Assembly: GCF_000725125.1 (NCBI RefSeq)
Contig: NZ_JFCB01000022.1
Location: forward strand, 1 to 64,000
Reading direction: 5' to 3'
DNA from: Streptomyces toyocaensis
Lineage (GTDB): Bacteria > Actinomycetota > Actinomycetes > Streptomycetales > Streptomycetaceae
DNA length: 64,000 nucleotides
The notes below the pieces were generated by a model, which saw nothing but the letters and a program-made list of their open reading frames with translations, ran no database searches and was not told the DNA's origin. How positions within the stretch are numbered: position 1 is the stretch's first letter; the number at the start of each line of letters is the position of its first letter. This document shows, in pieces, positions 27,036-35,968 of the stretch. A program made the translations under genes and the position numbers.

Positions 27036-27773
27036 GCGGCCACCAGCGAGGCCGCGTCCAGGTCGATCAGCTTGTCGGGGTTGTCCGCGACGCCGAGTTC
27101 GGAGACGAACCGCTCCGCGAGCTCCTCGGCCCACCAGGCCGGGATGATGCGAGCAGGCCCGCCGGAGAACCCGGCAAGCCGCCGGTACAGGCCGTCGGCG
27201 GAGGAGGCGCCGAGCAGCCCGAAGGTCGTGTAGGCGCCGCCGCTGTGGCCGTAGACGGTGACGTTGTCGGGGTCGCCGCCGAAGTGGGCGATGTTCCGTT
27301 GGATCCAGGTGAGGGCCGCGATGACGTCCTGGAGGAAGAGGTTGCTGGCCTGCGCCAGCCGCCCGCCGTACTGCGAGAGCGACAGCGCGCCCAGGGCGCC
27401 GAGCCGGTAGTTGATGGACACGCCCGCGGCGCGTCCGTCGCGGCGAGGCCGGCGGCGTTCGAGGTGATCTGTGTGTTCGCGCCGTACTCGAATCCGCCGC
27501 CATGGACGTACACGGTCACCGGAAGCGCCTTGTCGGCCGGCCGCTCGGGGGCCCACACGTTCAGGTTCAGGCAGTCCTCGCCCATCCCGCTGTCCACCTC
27601 CAGCCAGTCGCCGCTGTCGGGCTGGACGGAGACGACGCCCTTGCGGTCGTGAGGGAGGACGGATCGAAGTCCGCGGCCACGGGGCGGCAGTACCGCTCGG
27701 CGGTGGCGTACGGAATCCCCCACCAGGACCGCACCCCTGGTGCAGTCGGGGCCTTGGGTGCGGTGGCGGTCAT
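27036..27773 (-). pseudogene. Type B carboxylesterase N-terminal part, frameshifted
   Basis: Start ATG at 27773 with GGAAGGAC upstream. Three frames join into one esterase: GVRSWWGIPYATAERYCRPV; then after about 27670 DSGMGEDCLNLNVWAPERPA and VYVHGGGFEYGAN (oxyanion-hole HGGGF); then after about 27430 GVSINYRLGALGAL, WIQRNIAHFGGDPDNVTVYG and GHSGGAYTTFGLLGA, the nucleophile elbow (usually GESAG). Each break fits one missing base. Ends near LVAALHKVGE at about 27036, where the strand polarity of homology switches. Active-site Glu/Asp and His are absent here. Confidence 0.75.
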
Positions 27774-28055
27774 GACATGTCCTTCCGGCGCGGTTCGGTG
27801 TTCTCCATCGTTCCCTGGGATCCGACGAATCGCCCGGCAGACAGCGGTCACCCGGTAGTCATCAGGTGACACTTCTCGACCCTTGCTCCTGGGTCAGGCC
27901 ACTGCGGGCAGGCCGAGGTCCTGCCGTCGGCGGACCCTGAGGAAACCCATCCGAGCGGCCACAGCACAGCACGGTGCCACTGGTGAAAGGGGCGTGCAGC
28001 CGTTGCCGCCGCCGAGGTTGATCGACGACGCAACGGCAACGGTATGGAGGCCGGC

Positions 28056-29296
28056 TCAGGCGGGTTGACCAAGGTCGGCGGCAGTCGGGGCCTGCTCGCG
28101 GAGCTGGGTGAAGTCGACATTCAGCTTCGTCTCGTACGCCTCGGGCTGGATGCCGAGTTCGTGGGTGGAGTACTCGCCGAACCGGTTGATGTGCTCGGTC
28201 AGGTACGCAAGATGCGGGCCAGGTCCTCTGGCTCGATTGTCCAGCCCTCTTCCAGTAGCTGCCGCACGATCTCCGCGATGTCTGGGGCGTTGTGGAAGAT
28301 GACCGCGTTTGTGAGCAGCGCGTTGAACTTCATCGCCTTCTCCTGCTCGACCGGGTCGTTGTCCGCGATCACGCCGCGGTTGCCGAAGCCGATCCACTGC
28401 GAGAAGCCGTTGAACGCTTCGGTCTTGTTCGTCGCCGCGGTCACCCGCCGGCGAAGCGCCGGATCGGAGAGGTAGCGCAGCAGCTGGACGGGTGCGGATC
28501 ACGCGGCCGACCTCACGGAAGGCGGCGTAGGTGGCGTTCTTCTTGGAGCCCGAGCGCAGCCGATTGATCAGCGTGGACGAGGATCGCCCCCTCCCGTACG
28601 GAGACCGCTACCTTCATCAGGTGCTTGAACTGGGACTCGATCAGGTCGAAGTCGATGACGTTCTTGCCCGGCTCGCCGAACAGCGCGTCGATGTGCATGT
28701 ACTCCGTCTGCTTGCCGGGCCGGTAGGAGCTCAGGCCCTTCCAGTTCCTGATCCTGGGCATCAGGTCGAAGCCCAGCAGGTGCGCGAGCGCGAACACCGG
28801 CTGAGACTGGCCCTGAGTGTCCGCGTGCACCGTGGTCGGCTCCGCCTCGGAGGAGTTCTTCAGCAGGCCCTCGATGATGTAGACGGCCTCCCACACGCCG
28901 CACGGGATGAAGTGCGTGAACAGCGCGACGTAGGTGTCGGAGATGTGGTGGTAGGCGATCCACGCCTGGGAGATGTCCAGGCGGGCGTGGGCGTTGACCA
29001 GGTCGGCGATCGCCTCGTTCAGCAGCACGATCGAGAAGTGCCGGTTCGCCACATAGGCCAGCTCATGGCCGCTCACGCCGGGGATGTGCCGGGCGGCCTC
29101 GTACGGGCCCATGCTGGTGCCCTTCACGAACGTCGTGATGACGTAGCGGCCGAAGGGATCGTCCAGCTTCGGCTCGTTGCCGGACGCCGGGCCGAAGCGC
29201 TGCCGCAAGTCCACCCAGTACGCGGTCCTTGCCGCGATCCCCATGAGCGAGCACTCCGGCATCCTGGCCTTGATCTCCTGCTCCAGACGCTTCGTC
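28056..29296 (-). pseudogene. Tn3-family transposase (TnpA) C-terminal remnant, frameshifted
   Basis: Tn3 TnpA core blocks in order: TKRLEQEIKARMPECSLMGI (about 29290), HHISDTYVALFTHFIPCGVW, GLLKNSSEAEPTTVHADTQG (catalytic Asp in HADTQGQS), GFDLMPRIRNWKGLSSYRP, then after frame breaks NKTEAFNGFSQWIGFG and VKFNAL-like MKFNALLTNAVIFHN, and finally LTEHINRFGEYSTHELGIQP to the stop at 28056. Breaks lie near 28600, 28450 and 28205. The N-terminal ~600 residues are absent: the 5' edge at about 29297 abuts a fragment of the HATPase gene. Confidence 0.85.
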
Positions 29297-29472
29297 TGAC
29301 CATCGTGCTGGCACTGGCCCGCGGGCTGGGCCGCGAAAGCACCCCTGCCGACAAGACCGTCTGGGCGGCGCTCGCCGTCCCGGACGAACAGCTACGGGCA
29401 ACCCCGGCCGGCACCTCGTCCTGCCTCGGCAGGGCTCGGTCGCGTTCCTTCACCGGTGGTGTGGCCGCTTGA
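29297..29472 (+). pseudogene. Duplicate 3' fragment of HATPase_c gene
   Basis: Encodes LTIVLALARGLGRESTPADK, TVWAALAVPDEQLRATPAG and a tail ending SFTGGVAA. It matches the last ~58 codons of the intact gene at 17265-17789 (LTIVLALADGLG ... SFTSGVAA) and also at the DNA level. The fragment begins exactly where the Tn3 transposase relic ends, so the two were joined by recombination. Confidence 0.75.
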
Positions 29473-29593
29473 CCTGATGTCTCCGGGTTGAGGTCCATCG
29501 TCCGCCCCCCGTACCACGGCCGGCCCCGCCGCGGGGCAGAGGTGCGGTCCAGCGACCACGAACGGCGTCTGCAGGGCTCCGGCACCGGGGCGT

Positions 29594-30274
29594 CTACTGG
29601 TCCCTCTTCACTCTCACCCCTTCCAGTTCGCGTTTCACCGCCTCGTCGTCCTGGCCTACAAGGAGCTTCTCCAGGCTCTTGTCCTCGATGCGGGAGAAGC
29701 GCTCCCCTCTCGCGACGTCCTCCTCACTCAGCACCCGCCCGCACCACTCACCCCGGGCGACGGTCCGGTCGTCGAACGGAACAGCGGCGCCCTCGCCGAG
29801 AACGGTCCAGCCGTCGTCCGCCCAGCGCAGCGCAAGGAGGTAGGTGTGGCCCGTTTCCAGCCGGGGGGCGTACGCGCTCGTGGCCTTCGTACGGGCACCG
29901 CTTTCCCGGTACACGCGCCAGCCGGCGGCCACCATGTCAAAGGTGTCGCCAAGTGAGTGCCGAGGGCTCTTCGCGGACCACAGGACGTCGTCCGCCCGGA
30001 AGGTCACCGAGCGGTCGGTCGCATACTGGATCGGCCCCTTGGTGAAGTCCCGCCGATTGATCTCCTGCTCGGCGGTCGGTGTGGCCACGACGACGTGATC
30101 GGCCTGCGTGACCCAGTCCTTCGCCGTTTCGGAGGGGTAGTCGTCGTAGGCGGTCCCGCAGCCCACCACCGTGTCCAGGCCGTCCATGCCGATCAGAACG
30201 GCGGTGGCGATTCCGACAGCGGCCAGGCATGCGGCGACGGGGCGGCCAGCCCGGTTGAAGAGAGCATTCAGCAC
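29594..30274 (-). CDS. Membrane-anchored or secreted protein of unknown function
   Basis: 226 residues. A basic N-terminus followed by hydrophobic residues ~13-31 (VAACLAAVGIATAVLIG) forms a signal peptide or anchor. The exported part is hydrophilic and mixed alpha/beta (HVVVATPTAEQEINRRDFTK, VTFRADDVLW, LLALRWADDGW) with two Cys. I do not recognise a family. Divergent from the catalase-like operon with ~270 bp between. Confidence 0.65.
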   Translation of the reverse strand: MLNALFNRAGRPVAACLAAVGIATAVLIGMDGLDTVVGCGTAYDDYPSETAKDWVTQADHVVVATPTAEQEINRRDFTKGPIQYATDRSVTFRADDVLWSAKSPRHSLGDTFDMVAAGWRVYRESGARTKATSAYAPRLETGHTYLLALRWADDGWTVLGEGAAVPFDDRTVARGEWCGRVLSEEDVARGERFSRIEDKSLEKLLVGQDDEAVKRELEGVRVKRDQ

Positions 30275-30530
30275 GGGTCCTCGTTTTCACGCGGTGAGAA
30301 ACCGGGAGGCGCCACACAAAGCCTTCCGGCGCGAAGACGAAGACGCTGTCCCGGTCACTTCGGTGGCCGGACAAGGCGTGCTGTTGATCACAGCGGTGAT
30401 CACGCCCACCGCGGGTGCACGTGAAAAACCAGACCGGAACCCCGGTTTCCCGTCAACGGTGTGGCCCGTGCCTGCGTATCCCCCAGTGACACCGTTGTCC
30501 GGCACACCGGTGCCGGCAGGCATGACACTC

Positions 30531-30544
30531 AGGAGTCCCCCTTG
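30531..30544 (+). promoter_or_regulatory. Ribosome binding site fixing a TTG start
   Basis: AGGAG at 30531-30535, six bases before TTG at 30542. No similar site precedes the in-frame GTG at 30461. Confidence 0.65.
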
Positions 30545-31651
30545 GAACGAGAGGACTTACAGTCCCCCGCACCCCCACCCGCATCCCGCGCGCCGAGCCG
30601 CAGGGCCGCCCTGCTGGGCATCGGAGCGGTGGCCGGTGTCGGGGCGGTCGATCTCGGTGCGTTCCTCTTCGCGAGCGGCCGGCTCACCCCGGACAGGCTG
30701 ACACCCGGCCGGCTGACGGACGGCTTCGAAACCGTCTTCGGCAAGCACGCCGGTTTCCGGAGGAACCACGCGAAGGGTGTGGGTGTCGCCGGGTCGTTCC
30801 TGGCCAACGGGGCCGGGAATGCCGTCTCCGAGGCCGTGGTCTTCGAAGACGGCAGAAGAACTCCGGTGACCGGGAGATTCTCGCTGTCCGGGGGCGTTCC
30901 GGATGTGGCCGACGCCACGCAGACCGTACGGGGTCTCGGGCTGCGATTCGACCTGCCGGACGGTGAACAGTGGCGCACCGCGATGATCAACCGCCCCGTC
31001 TTCCAGGACCGTACACCTCAGGGCTTCTACGAACGGATGCTCGCGTTCAAGGCGATGCCCGGGACGGGGAAGCCCGATCCGGAAAAGACCGCGGCCTTCC
31101 TCGCCAAGCATCCCGAGACGGTGCGGGCCATGGAGCTGGCGAAGCAGCACCCGCCCACATCGGGCTTCGCGGACAGCTCGTTCAACGGTCTCAACACCTT
31201 CCACTTCACCAACGGTTCGGGCGACACGGTGCCAGTCCGCTGGTCACTGATTCCCCTCCAGCCGGTGCGCCCGGCCGCCAAGGGGCCGCTCGGCAGGAAC
31301 GAACTGTTCGAGAAGCTGATCGCCGCCCTGGACGCCGGTCCACTGCGATGGCGGATGGTCCTCACCATCGGCCGTCCCGAGGATCCCGTCGACGACGCCA
31401 CCGCGGCCTGGCCGGACACCCGTCGCACGATCGACGCCGGGGTCCTCACTCTCACCTCGGCGCGCACCGAGGCGGCGGGCGAGGGGCGGGACATCAACTT
31501 CGATCCCACCGTGGTGCCCCGAGGAATCGCACCCTCCAGTGACCCCCTGCTCAGCGCCCGCTCGGCGGTGTACGCGCAGTCCTTCACACGGCGAGCCGGT
31601 GAGGGCATACGCACCAGTCCGGTGAAGGCGGCCGAGGAGAGCGATGTCTGA
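30542..31651 (+). CDS. Catalase-like heme peroxidase (SrpA-type), exported
   Basis: 369 residues from TTG 30542, chosen on its ribosome site. The N-terminus carries SRRAALLGIGAVAGVGAVDL, an Arg-Arg signal or anchor suggesting export (possibly Tat). The body matches small catalase-related peroxidases: FRRNHAKGVGVAGSF holds the distal-heme His of the catalase RxxHxKG motif. Also present are GLGLRFDLPDGEQWRTAMIN, FYERMLAFKAMPGTGKPDP and FHFTNGSGDTVPVRWSLIP. Such proteins use heme to reduce peroxides with an external electron donor. Overlaps the next gene, a cytochrome b561, by 8 nt; that is the expected redox partner. Confidence 0.88.
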   Translation: MEREDLQSPAPPPASRAPSRRAALLGIGAVAGVGAVDLGAFLFASGRLTPDRLTPGRLTDGFETVFGKHAGFRRNHAKGVGVAGSFLANGAGNAVSEAVVFEDGRRTPVTGRFSLSGGVPDVADATQTVRGLGLRFDLPDGEQWRTAMINRPVFQDRTPQGFYERMLAFKAMPGTGKPDPEKTAAFLAKHPETVRAMELAKQHPPTSGFADSSFNGLNTFHFTNGSGDTVPVRWSLIPLQPVRPAAKGPLGRNELFEKLIAALDAGPLRWRMVLTIGRPEDPVDDATAAWPDTRRTIDAGVLTLTSARTEAAGEGRDINFDPTVVPRGIAPSSDPLLSARSAVYAQSFTRRAGEGIRTSPVKAAEESDV

Positions 31652-32291
31652 GGCCGCAGCGGACGATCGCGAGGTCCTTGCCTCACCTGCCGGGGAACCG
31701 GCGCAGTTCCCGCTCTTCTCCCGCTGGCTGCACTGGGTCATGGCCGGCCTTGTCGTGGTCATGCTCTTCATCGGCGCCGGGATGATGGCCTCCCTGGGCG
31801 ATTACCGTTTCCTGGTGTCCGTGCACAAACCCCTCGGCATGGGGGTCCTGGCCCTGGCAGTGATCCGGCTGATGTACCGGCTCACCCACCGGGCACCGCC
31901 ACTTCCCCGTTCGATGAACCGCACCGAACGGCGTGCGGCCACCGCGTCCGAGTGTCTGCTCTACGGTCTGATGGTGGCCCAGCCACTCGTCGGCTGGGCG
32001 ATGGTGTCGGCGTCCGACACCCCGTTCGAGCTGGGCGGTGTGCACATGCCCGCCATCGTGCCGCCGGATCCGGGACTGTACTCCGCATTGCGCGAGACGC
32101 ATGCGGTGTTCGGCTACGCCCTCTTCCTTCTCTTCACGATGCACATGCTGGCCGTACTGGCGCATGCGCTGGTGTTGCGGGACGGGCTTCTCACGAGGAT
32201 GGCCCTGTGGAGGCGTCCGCGGATTCGTACAGCGGCCCCGTCGCGCTTCAGTCACCGCGGGAAAAGGCGAGAGGGGAGCAATGCGGTATGA
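31644..32291 (+). CDS. Cytochrome b561-type membrane protein
   Basis: 215 residues with four hydrophobic helices: FSRWLHWVMAGLVVVMLFIG, YRFLVSVHKPLGMGVLALAV, LLYGLMVAQPLVGWAMV, and GYALFLLFTMHMLAVLAHAL. Histidines in the first, second and fourth helices (LHW, VHK, MHMLAVLAH) are the expected heme b ligands. It probably passes quinol electrons to the exported peroxidase encoded upstream, whose stop overlaps its start. Its own 3' end overlaps the SMI1 gene by 11 nt, so the three genes are translationally coupled. Confidence 0.88.
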   Translation: MSEAAADDREVLASPAGEPAQFPLFSRWLHWVMAGLVVVMLFIGAGMMASLGDYRFLVSVHKPLGMGVLALAVIRLMYRLTHRAPPLPRSMNRTERRAATASECLLYGLMVAQPLVGWAMVSASDTPFELGGVHMPAIVPPDPGLYSALRETHAVFGYALFLLFTMHMLAVLAHALVLRDGLLTRMALWRRPRIRTAAPSRFSHRGKRREGSNAV

Positions 32292-32847
32292 CGAGACACT
32301 CCAGCGGCATGTGCCTGTGTCCGCCGAGGAGTGGCGTATCCATCTCGCCGAGTTCGCCGACTGGTACCTCGGCACAGTGTCCGCCGCCCATCGGAGTCCG
32401 GCATCGGATCGGCCACGGGGATTCCGGCTCCGGCGCGAGCCGGCGACCGCAAGACAACTGGACGCGGCCGAGGAACGGCTCGGGGTTCCGCTGCCTCCGA
32501 GCCTGCGCGGCTTCTTGACGGCCAGCAACGGCTTCGGACCTGTCTCTCAGTACACCGAGGCGTTGCGCTCCTGTGAAGAGATCGACTGGTTCCGGAGTAC
32601 TCACCCGGGGTGCGTCAACACCGTCGGCGGCACCGGGGACCGTGATGTGCTGCTGCACGCGCTGTGTCTGACACGAGGCGAGGACGTGATCCTGCTGGAC
32701 ACCCGCACAGCGTCGGCGGACGGTGAGTACGGTGCGTATCTCTTCGCCGTGAAGTACGGAGAACTCGATGAGCGATACGCCGGTTTCGGCGAGGTCGTTC
32801 TGGCGGGCCACGCGGAGATCGAATGGCATCGCACGCACTGCGTCTGA
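32281..32847 (+). CDS. SMI1/KNR4 family protein
   Basis: 188 residues from ATG 32281 (MRYDETLQRHVPVSAEEWRI), preceded by GGGGAGC. SMI1/KNR4 signature: ATARQLDAAEERLGVPLPPS, then LRGFLTASNGFG. These proteins are often immunity or regulatory partners of polymorphic toxins, but no toxin gene is adjacent. Here it overlaps the cytochrome gene by 11 nt, which ties its expression to the peroxidase operon. Role in that operon unknown. Confidence 0.8.
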   Translation: MRYDETLQRHVPVSAEEWRIHLAEFADWYLGTVSAAHRSPASDRPRGFRLRREPATARQLDAAEERLGVPLPPSLRGFLTASNGFGPVSQYTEALRSCEEIDWFRSTHPGCVNTVGGTGDRDVLLHALCLTRGEDVILLDTRTASADGEYGAYLFAVKYGELDERYAGFGEVVLAGHAEIEWHRTHCV

Positions 32848-33273
32848 GAGGTGGGTAAACGCGTGACGTCACCAGTGCCCGGACGGCGGCCGGGCGTTGT
32901 CCATGATGGTACTTTCCGGTCCGCGGGCCGGTTCGCGCGCCGGACGTGCACTCATGACGAAGTGGCACACCGTGTCACTCGAAGGCACCACCCGTCGCCG
33001 CAGAAGCCGGAAGGCACATGAGGTGAGTCCGCCGCGGGTGTGTCCGTCACGGCGACGACGAGCGCGGCGGCCGTCAGGAGCGTCGTACTCGTCGTCGCCG
33101 GGTTCCGGCGCGCGCCTCGCGGGCGGGCACAGCGGTGGGGACGGCGTGCAAGAGGACGAAGTCCCGAGCGCCCGGTGGAGATCAGGCGGCGCGACGGGGA
33201 GGCGGCCGGCCCCACCCGGAAGCCGGAGGCGGGCCACCCGTCGCCGGCCGGGCGTCTCCTCGATTGGTCTTGC
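32848..33273. other. Region without a supported gene
   Basis: About 425 bp between the SMI1 gene and the FG-GAP gene stop. A leftward frame contains a hydrophobic, signal-like stretch (TTLLTAAALVVAVT, about 33060-33110) but lacks a start codon with a ribosome site and a recognisable body. It may be a relic of a small secreted protein. Confidence 0.35.
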
Positions 33274-34071
33274 CTACGCAGTGGGATACACGCAGATGCC
33301 GAAGTCGCGCCATCCGGACGGGAGGTCATCGGGACCCGCTGTGCCGGTGTAGTCGACCGGCTCGTCGCCCAGGGTCAGACCGTCCTCGGTGTGGCGTCCG
33401 GTGTACCGGCCGAGGCCCCCGTCACCGACGGACTGGAACACCTGCAGTTCGGCCCGTCCATCATGGTTCTCGTCGGTCGCGCGCGCATCGCTGACGAACG
33501 ACGCCCTTGCGACGTCGATGTGGCGGGTGCGGCTGCCGCTCAAGTCCCTGGCGAGCGGCCCGTAGCGAAGTTCATGCACGGGCAGGTGGGAGGCGGTGCT
33601 GTCTCCGACGTCGCGCCGGCTGTGGAACAGGGCCAGGTCGAGATATCCGTCGCCGTCGAAATCGCCGAACGCGCCTCGGGTCGCGGTGTCCGGGACCAGC
33701 GCGCTGCGGGCCTTCTGCCACACCGTGCGAGCCTCGCCCACCCGGACCTCGACAGCGGTGGTCGCCCGGCTGAAGACGACCGTGGCGTCTCCCGAGCGAT
33801 GGGGGTCGCGTATCTCGTCCAGGCGCCCGTCCGCGTCGAGGTCGGCGGTCAGCTTGGTGCCGCTCTCGTCGGAGCACACCACCGTCGGCCGGTGGTCACC
33901 GGGGTCGGGTCCGGATGCGAGGCAAAGCCATACAGCGGGCACCACAAGCGCCGCCCCCGCGCCGAGGACGGCCCGCAGGCGGGGGCGCCCCCACTGCCTC
34001 AGAAGCAGGTAGGACAACAAACCGTCCTGTTCCTTCGGACGGAGTTGAGAGACATCCGGCATGGGCGACAC
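33274..34071 (-). CDS. FG-GAP/VCBS repeat protein, membrane-anchored
   Basis: 265 residues. A hydrophobic segment (residues ~35-53, LRAVLGAGAALVVPAVWLCL) follows a ~33-residue cytoplasmic N-terminus, so a single-pass type II topology is likely. The exported part carries calcium-binding FG-GAP-like loops: LDADGRLDEIRD, FGDFDGDGYLDLALF and ENHDGRAELQVF, each with the DxDxDG spacing of integrin-type beta-propeller blades. Only about three blades are visible, so it may be incomplete or pair with its larger neighbour 11 bp upstream. Start GTG 34071 or ATG 34062. Confidence 0.8.
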   Translation of the reverse strand: MSPMPDVSQLRPKEQDGLLSYLLLRQWGRPRLRAVLGAGAALVVPAVWLCLASGPDPGDHRPTVVCSDESGTKLTADLDADGRLDEIRDPHRSGDATVVFSRATTAVEVRVGEARTVWQKARSALVPDTATRGAFGDFDGDGYLDLALFHSRRDVGDSTASHLPVHELRYGPLARDLSGSRTRHIDVARASFVSDARATDENHDGRAELQVFQSVGDGGLGRYTGRHTEDGLTLGDEPVDYTGTAGPDDLPSGWRDFGICVYPTA

Positions 34072-34082
34072 CTATGGTTCTT

Positions 34083-35633
34083 CTAACGGGCAATGCCCGA
34101 TCCCAGATCGGCCCACTCCCCGGGCCCGACGAAGGTGCCCTCGTGCAACTGGGTGATGCCCTGGGGCAGAGGGCCGGCGGCGGATCCCGGCAGCATCCAC
34201 GCGGATCCGGGGGCTTCCCAGTTGCCCGGAGCCGTGACCACGAGGTCGGCCCTGTGGTCGCCGTCCATGTCGGTGAGGCGCGCGGCCCGCCCGAAGTTGT
34301 GCCCGCTGTTCGCGAAGCCGTGCACATCGCGCTCGTCGAACGCCCGGGCGCCCCGACCCGTCAGGCCGTTCTTGCCGCCCGGGAAGAACAGCACCTCCTC
34401 GGGGCCCGGTTCGGCGTACACCTCTGCCCGAGGGGCTCCCGCGACGACGTCCGCGTAGCCGTCGCCGTTGACGTCACCGGTGTCCAGGGCCACGAAGACA
34501 CCGTCCTCGTCGCCCGGCTCCTCACCGGGTACGCCCGGTGTGTCGCGGTCGAGTGTCGTGGTTCTGGTTCCCGGTCCGGACTCCGTGCCGTGGACCACCG
34601 TCACCGAGCTGCGGCTCACCCCGCCACCGCGAGGGCTGAGGACCAGGTCACCGAAGCCGTCCCCGTCCACGTCGCCGACCGCGCCCGCCGCGGCGTCGGG
34701 CAGGCGCACGGTGTCCGGCTGTGTGAAGCCGTCCCGGCCGCCCTGCAGATAACTCACCGGCCAGTGCAGCTCGGACCAGGCGACGGTCTCGGGACCGGTG
34801 TCGTCGTTGTGGAAGGTCACCAGGTCGTCGATGCCGTCGCCGTTGAGGTCCCCGGCCACCAGTTCCTGGTAGGCCATGTCGTCCGCCCTCTCGTCGGGCG
34901 CCCGGGGCACCGGCACGCGCCCGGTGCCGGCGGGCGAGCCGTCACGCAGGAACGGTCCCTTCAGCAGGCCGCGTTCGGAGCCGAGGCCGAAGACCAGATC
35001 GGCGTGCCCGTCACCGTCGAAGTCGCCGGCGGCGAGCTGCTCATCCAGGCACGGTTCAGTGGCCCAGGGCACATGGCTGCCGTCTGTCCCCGGCACCCGG
35101 GCGGCACGCGTCAGCCCGCGTTCGGAGCCCCACATGATGATCACATGGGGGTCGCATCCCTCGAACACGGAGGCGGCGAGGTCGGTGTAGCCGTCCTCGT
35201 CGAAGTCACGGGCCACGGTGTCGAATCCGAAGAACGCCTCGCCGCGGGGCTTCCCCGGAATCAGGGGATCGCCCTGCGTGAGCCGCTGGCACCGGCCGAG
35301 GTCCGTCCCCGTGCTGGTGCCGTACGCGACCGCGACAATCCCGGCGAGGGCGCTGTCCCCGACGTCTCCGGCCGGCCCGGCGAGTGCGATGTCGGGGTGG
35401 CCGTCGCCGTCGAAGTCGGCGGCGGGTGCCGCACCGGTCCGAACCGGACGGTCCGCTGCGGGCCCGGTCTGCGGCGCGGCGCCGTGTGCGGCGGTCCGGC
35501 ACGCATGCGGTGCGGCGATGCTGCCGCTCTCGCCACCGGCGAGAAGGGTGCCCGCCACGACCGATACCGCCGCGACCGCGGCACCCCCGCCGATCATCCC
35601 CAGACGTTTTCCGACCACTCTCCGCACATACAC
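34083..35633 (-). CDS. FG-GAP beta-propeller secreted protein (integrin-alpha-like)
   Basis: 516 residues. N-terminal signal or anchor: VVGKRLGMIGGGAAVAAVSV and VAGTLLAGG. About seven FG-GAP blades with DxDxDGxxD calcium loops follow, for example DFDGDGHPDIALAG, DFDEDGYTDLAASVFEG, DFDGDGHADLVFGLG, DLNGDGIDDLVTF, DVDGDGFGDLVLSP, DVNGDGYADVVAGAP and DMDGDHRADLVVTAPG. This fits a complete extracellular propeller involved in adhesion or binding. It lies 11 bp upstream of the smaller FG-GAP gene and is probably co-transcribed. Confidence 0.9.
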   Translation of the reverse strand: MYVRRVVGKRLGMIGGGAAVAAVSVVAGTLLAGGESGSIAAPHACRTAAHGAAPQTGPAADRPVRTGAAPAADFDGDGHPDIALAGPAGDVGDSALAGIVAVAYGTSTGTDLGRCQRLTQGDPLIPGKPRGEAFFGFDTVARDFDEDGYTDLAASVFEGCDPHVIIMWGSERGLTRAARVPGTDGSHVPWATEPCLDEQLAAGDFDGDGHADLVFGLGSERGLLKGPFLRDGSPAGTGRVPVPRAPDERADDMAYQELVAGDLNGDGIDDLVTFHNDDTGPETVAWSELHWPVSYLQGGRDGFTQPDTVRLPDAAAGAVGDVDGDGFGDLVLSPRGGGVSRSSVTVVHGTESGPGTRTTTLDRDTPGVPGEEPGDEDGVFVALDTGDVNGDGYADVVAGAPRAEVYAEPGPEEVLFFPGGKNGLTGRGARAFDERDVHGFANSGHNFGRAARLTDMDGDHRADLVVTAPGNWEAPGSAWMLPGSAAGPLPQGITQLHEGTFVGPGEWADLGSGIAR

Positions 35634-35953
35634 TCCTCGTCACCGGGCCTCGCCAAATGGAGTAACGCGCCGGGCGGCCGGCATGGTTCCGGCTGGGGGA
35701 TCAACGGCGGCATGTGGCAGGACGGGGGCCGCCCCGCACCGAGCGGCCTCGATGCCGACGTTCCGGGACGGGCTCCACCCGCCAGTCGCGCCCCGCGGAC
35801 CAGCGGTGCCGGCCCAGAGCTCACGTCAGGGGCGCCCGGTACCTCCCGCGGGGTGCCCGACGTAAGCTACGAAGAGGCGGTGGCGGACTTGGCCACCCTT
35901 CCGTCTCACCAGGTTCCGATCGCGGTGCCTGCACGACGGCACGCATCTGGGCG
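35634..35953. other. Divergent intergenic region
   Basis: About 320 bp between the FG-GAP operon and the TetR gene. It should contain both promoters; I cannot mark a reliable element. Confidence 0.4.
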
Positions 35954-35968
35954 ATGTTGAGATGGATC

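Noticed and set aside
33060..33329. Leftward frame with a signal-peptide-like stretch
   Set aside because: No start codon with ribosome site and no recognisable mature protein; kept only as a remark.
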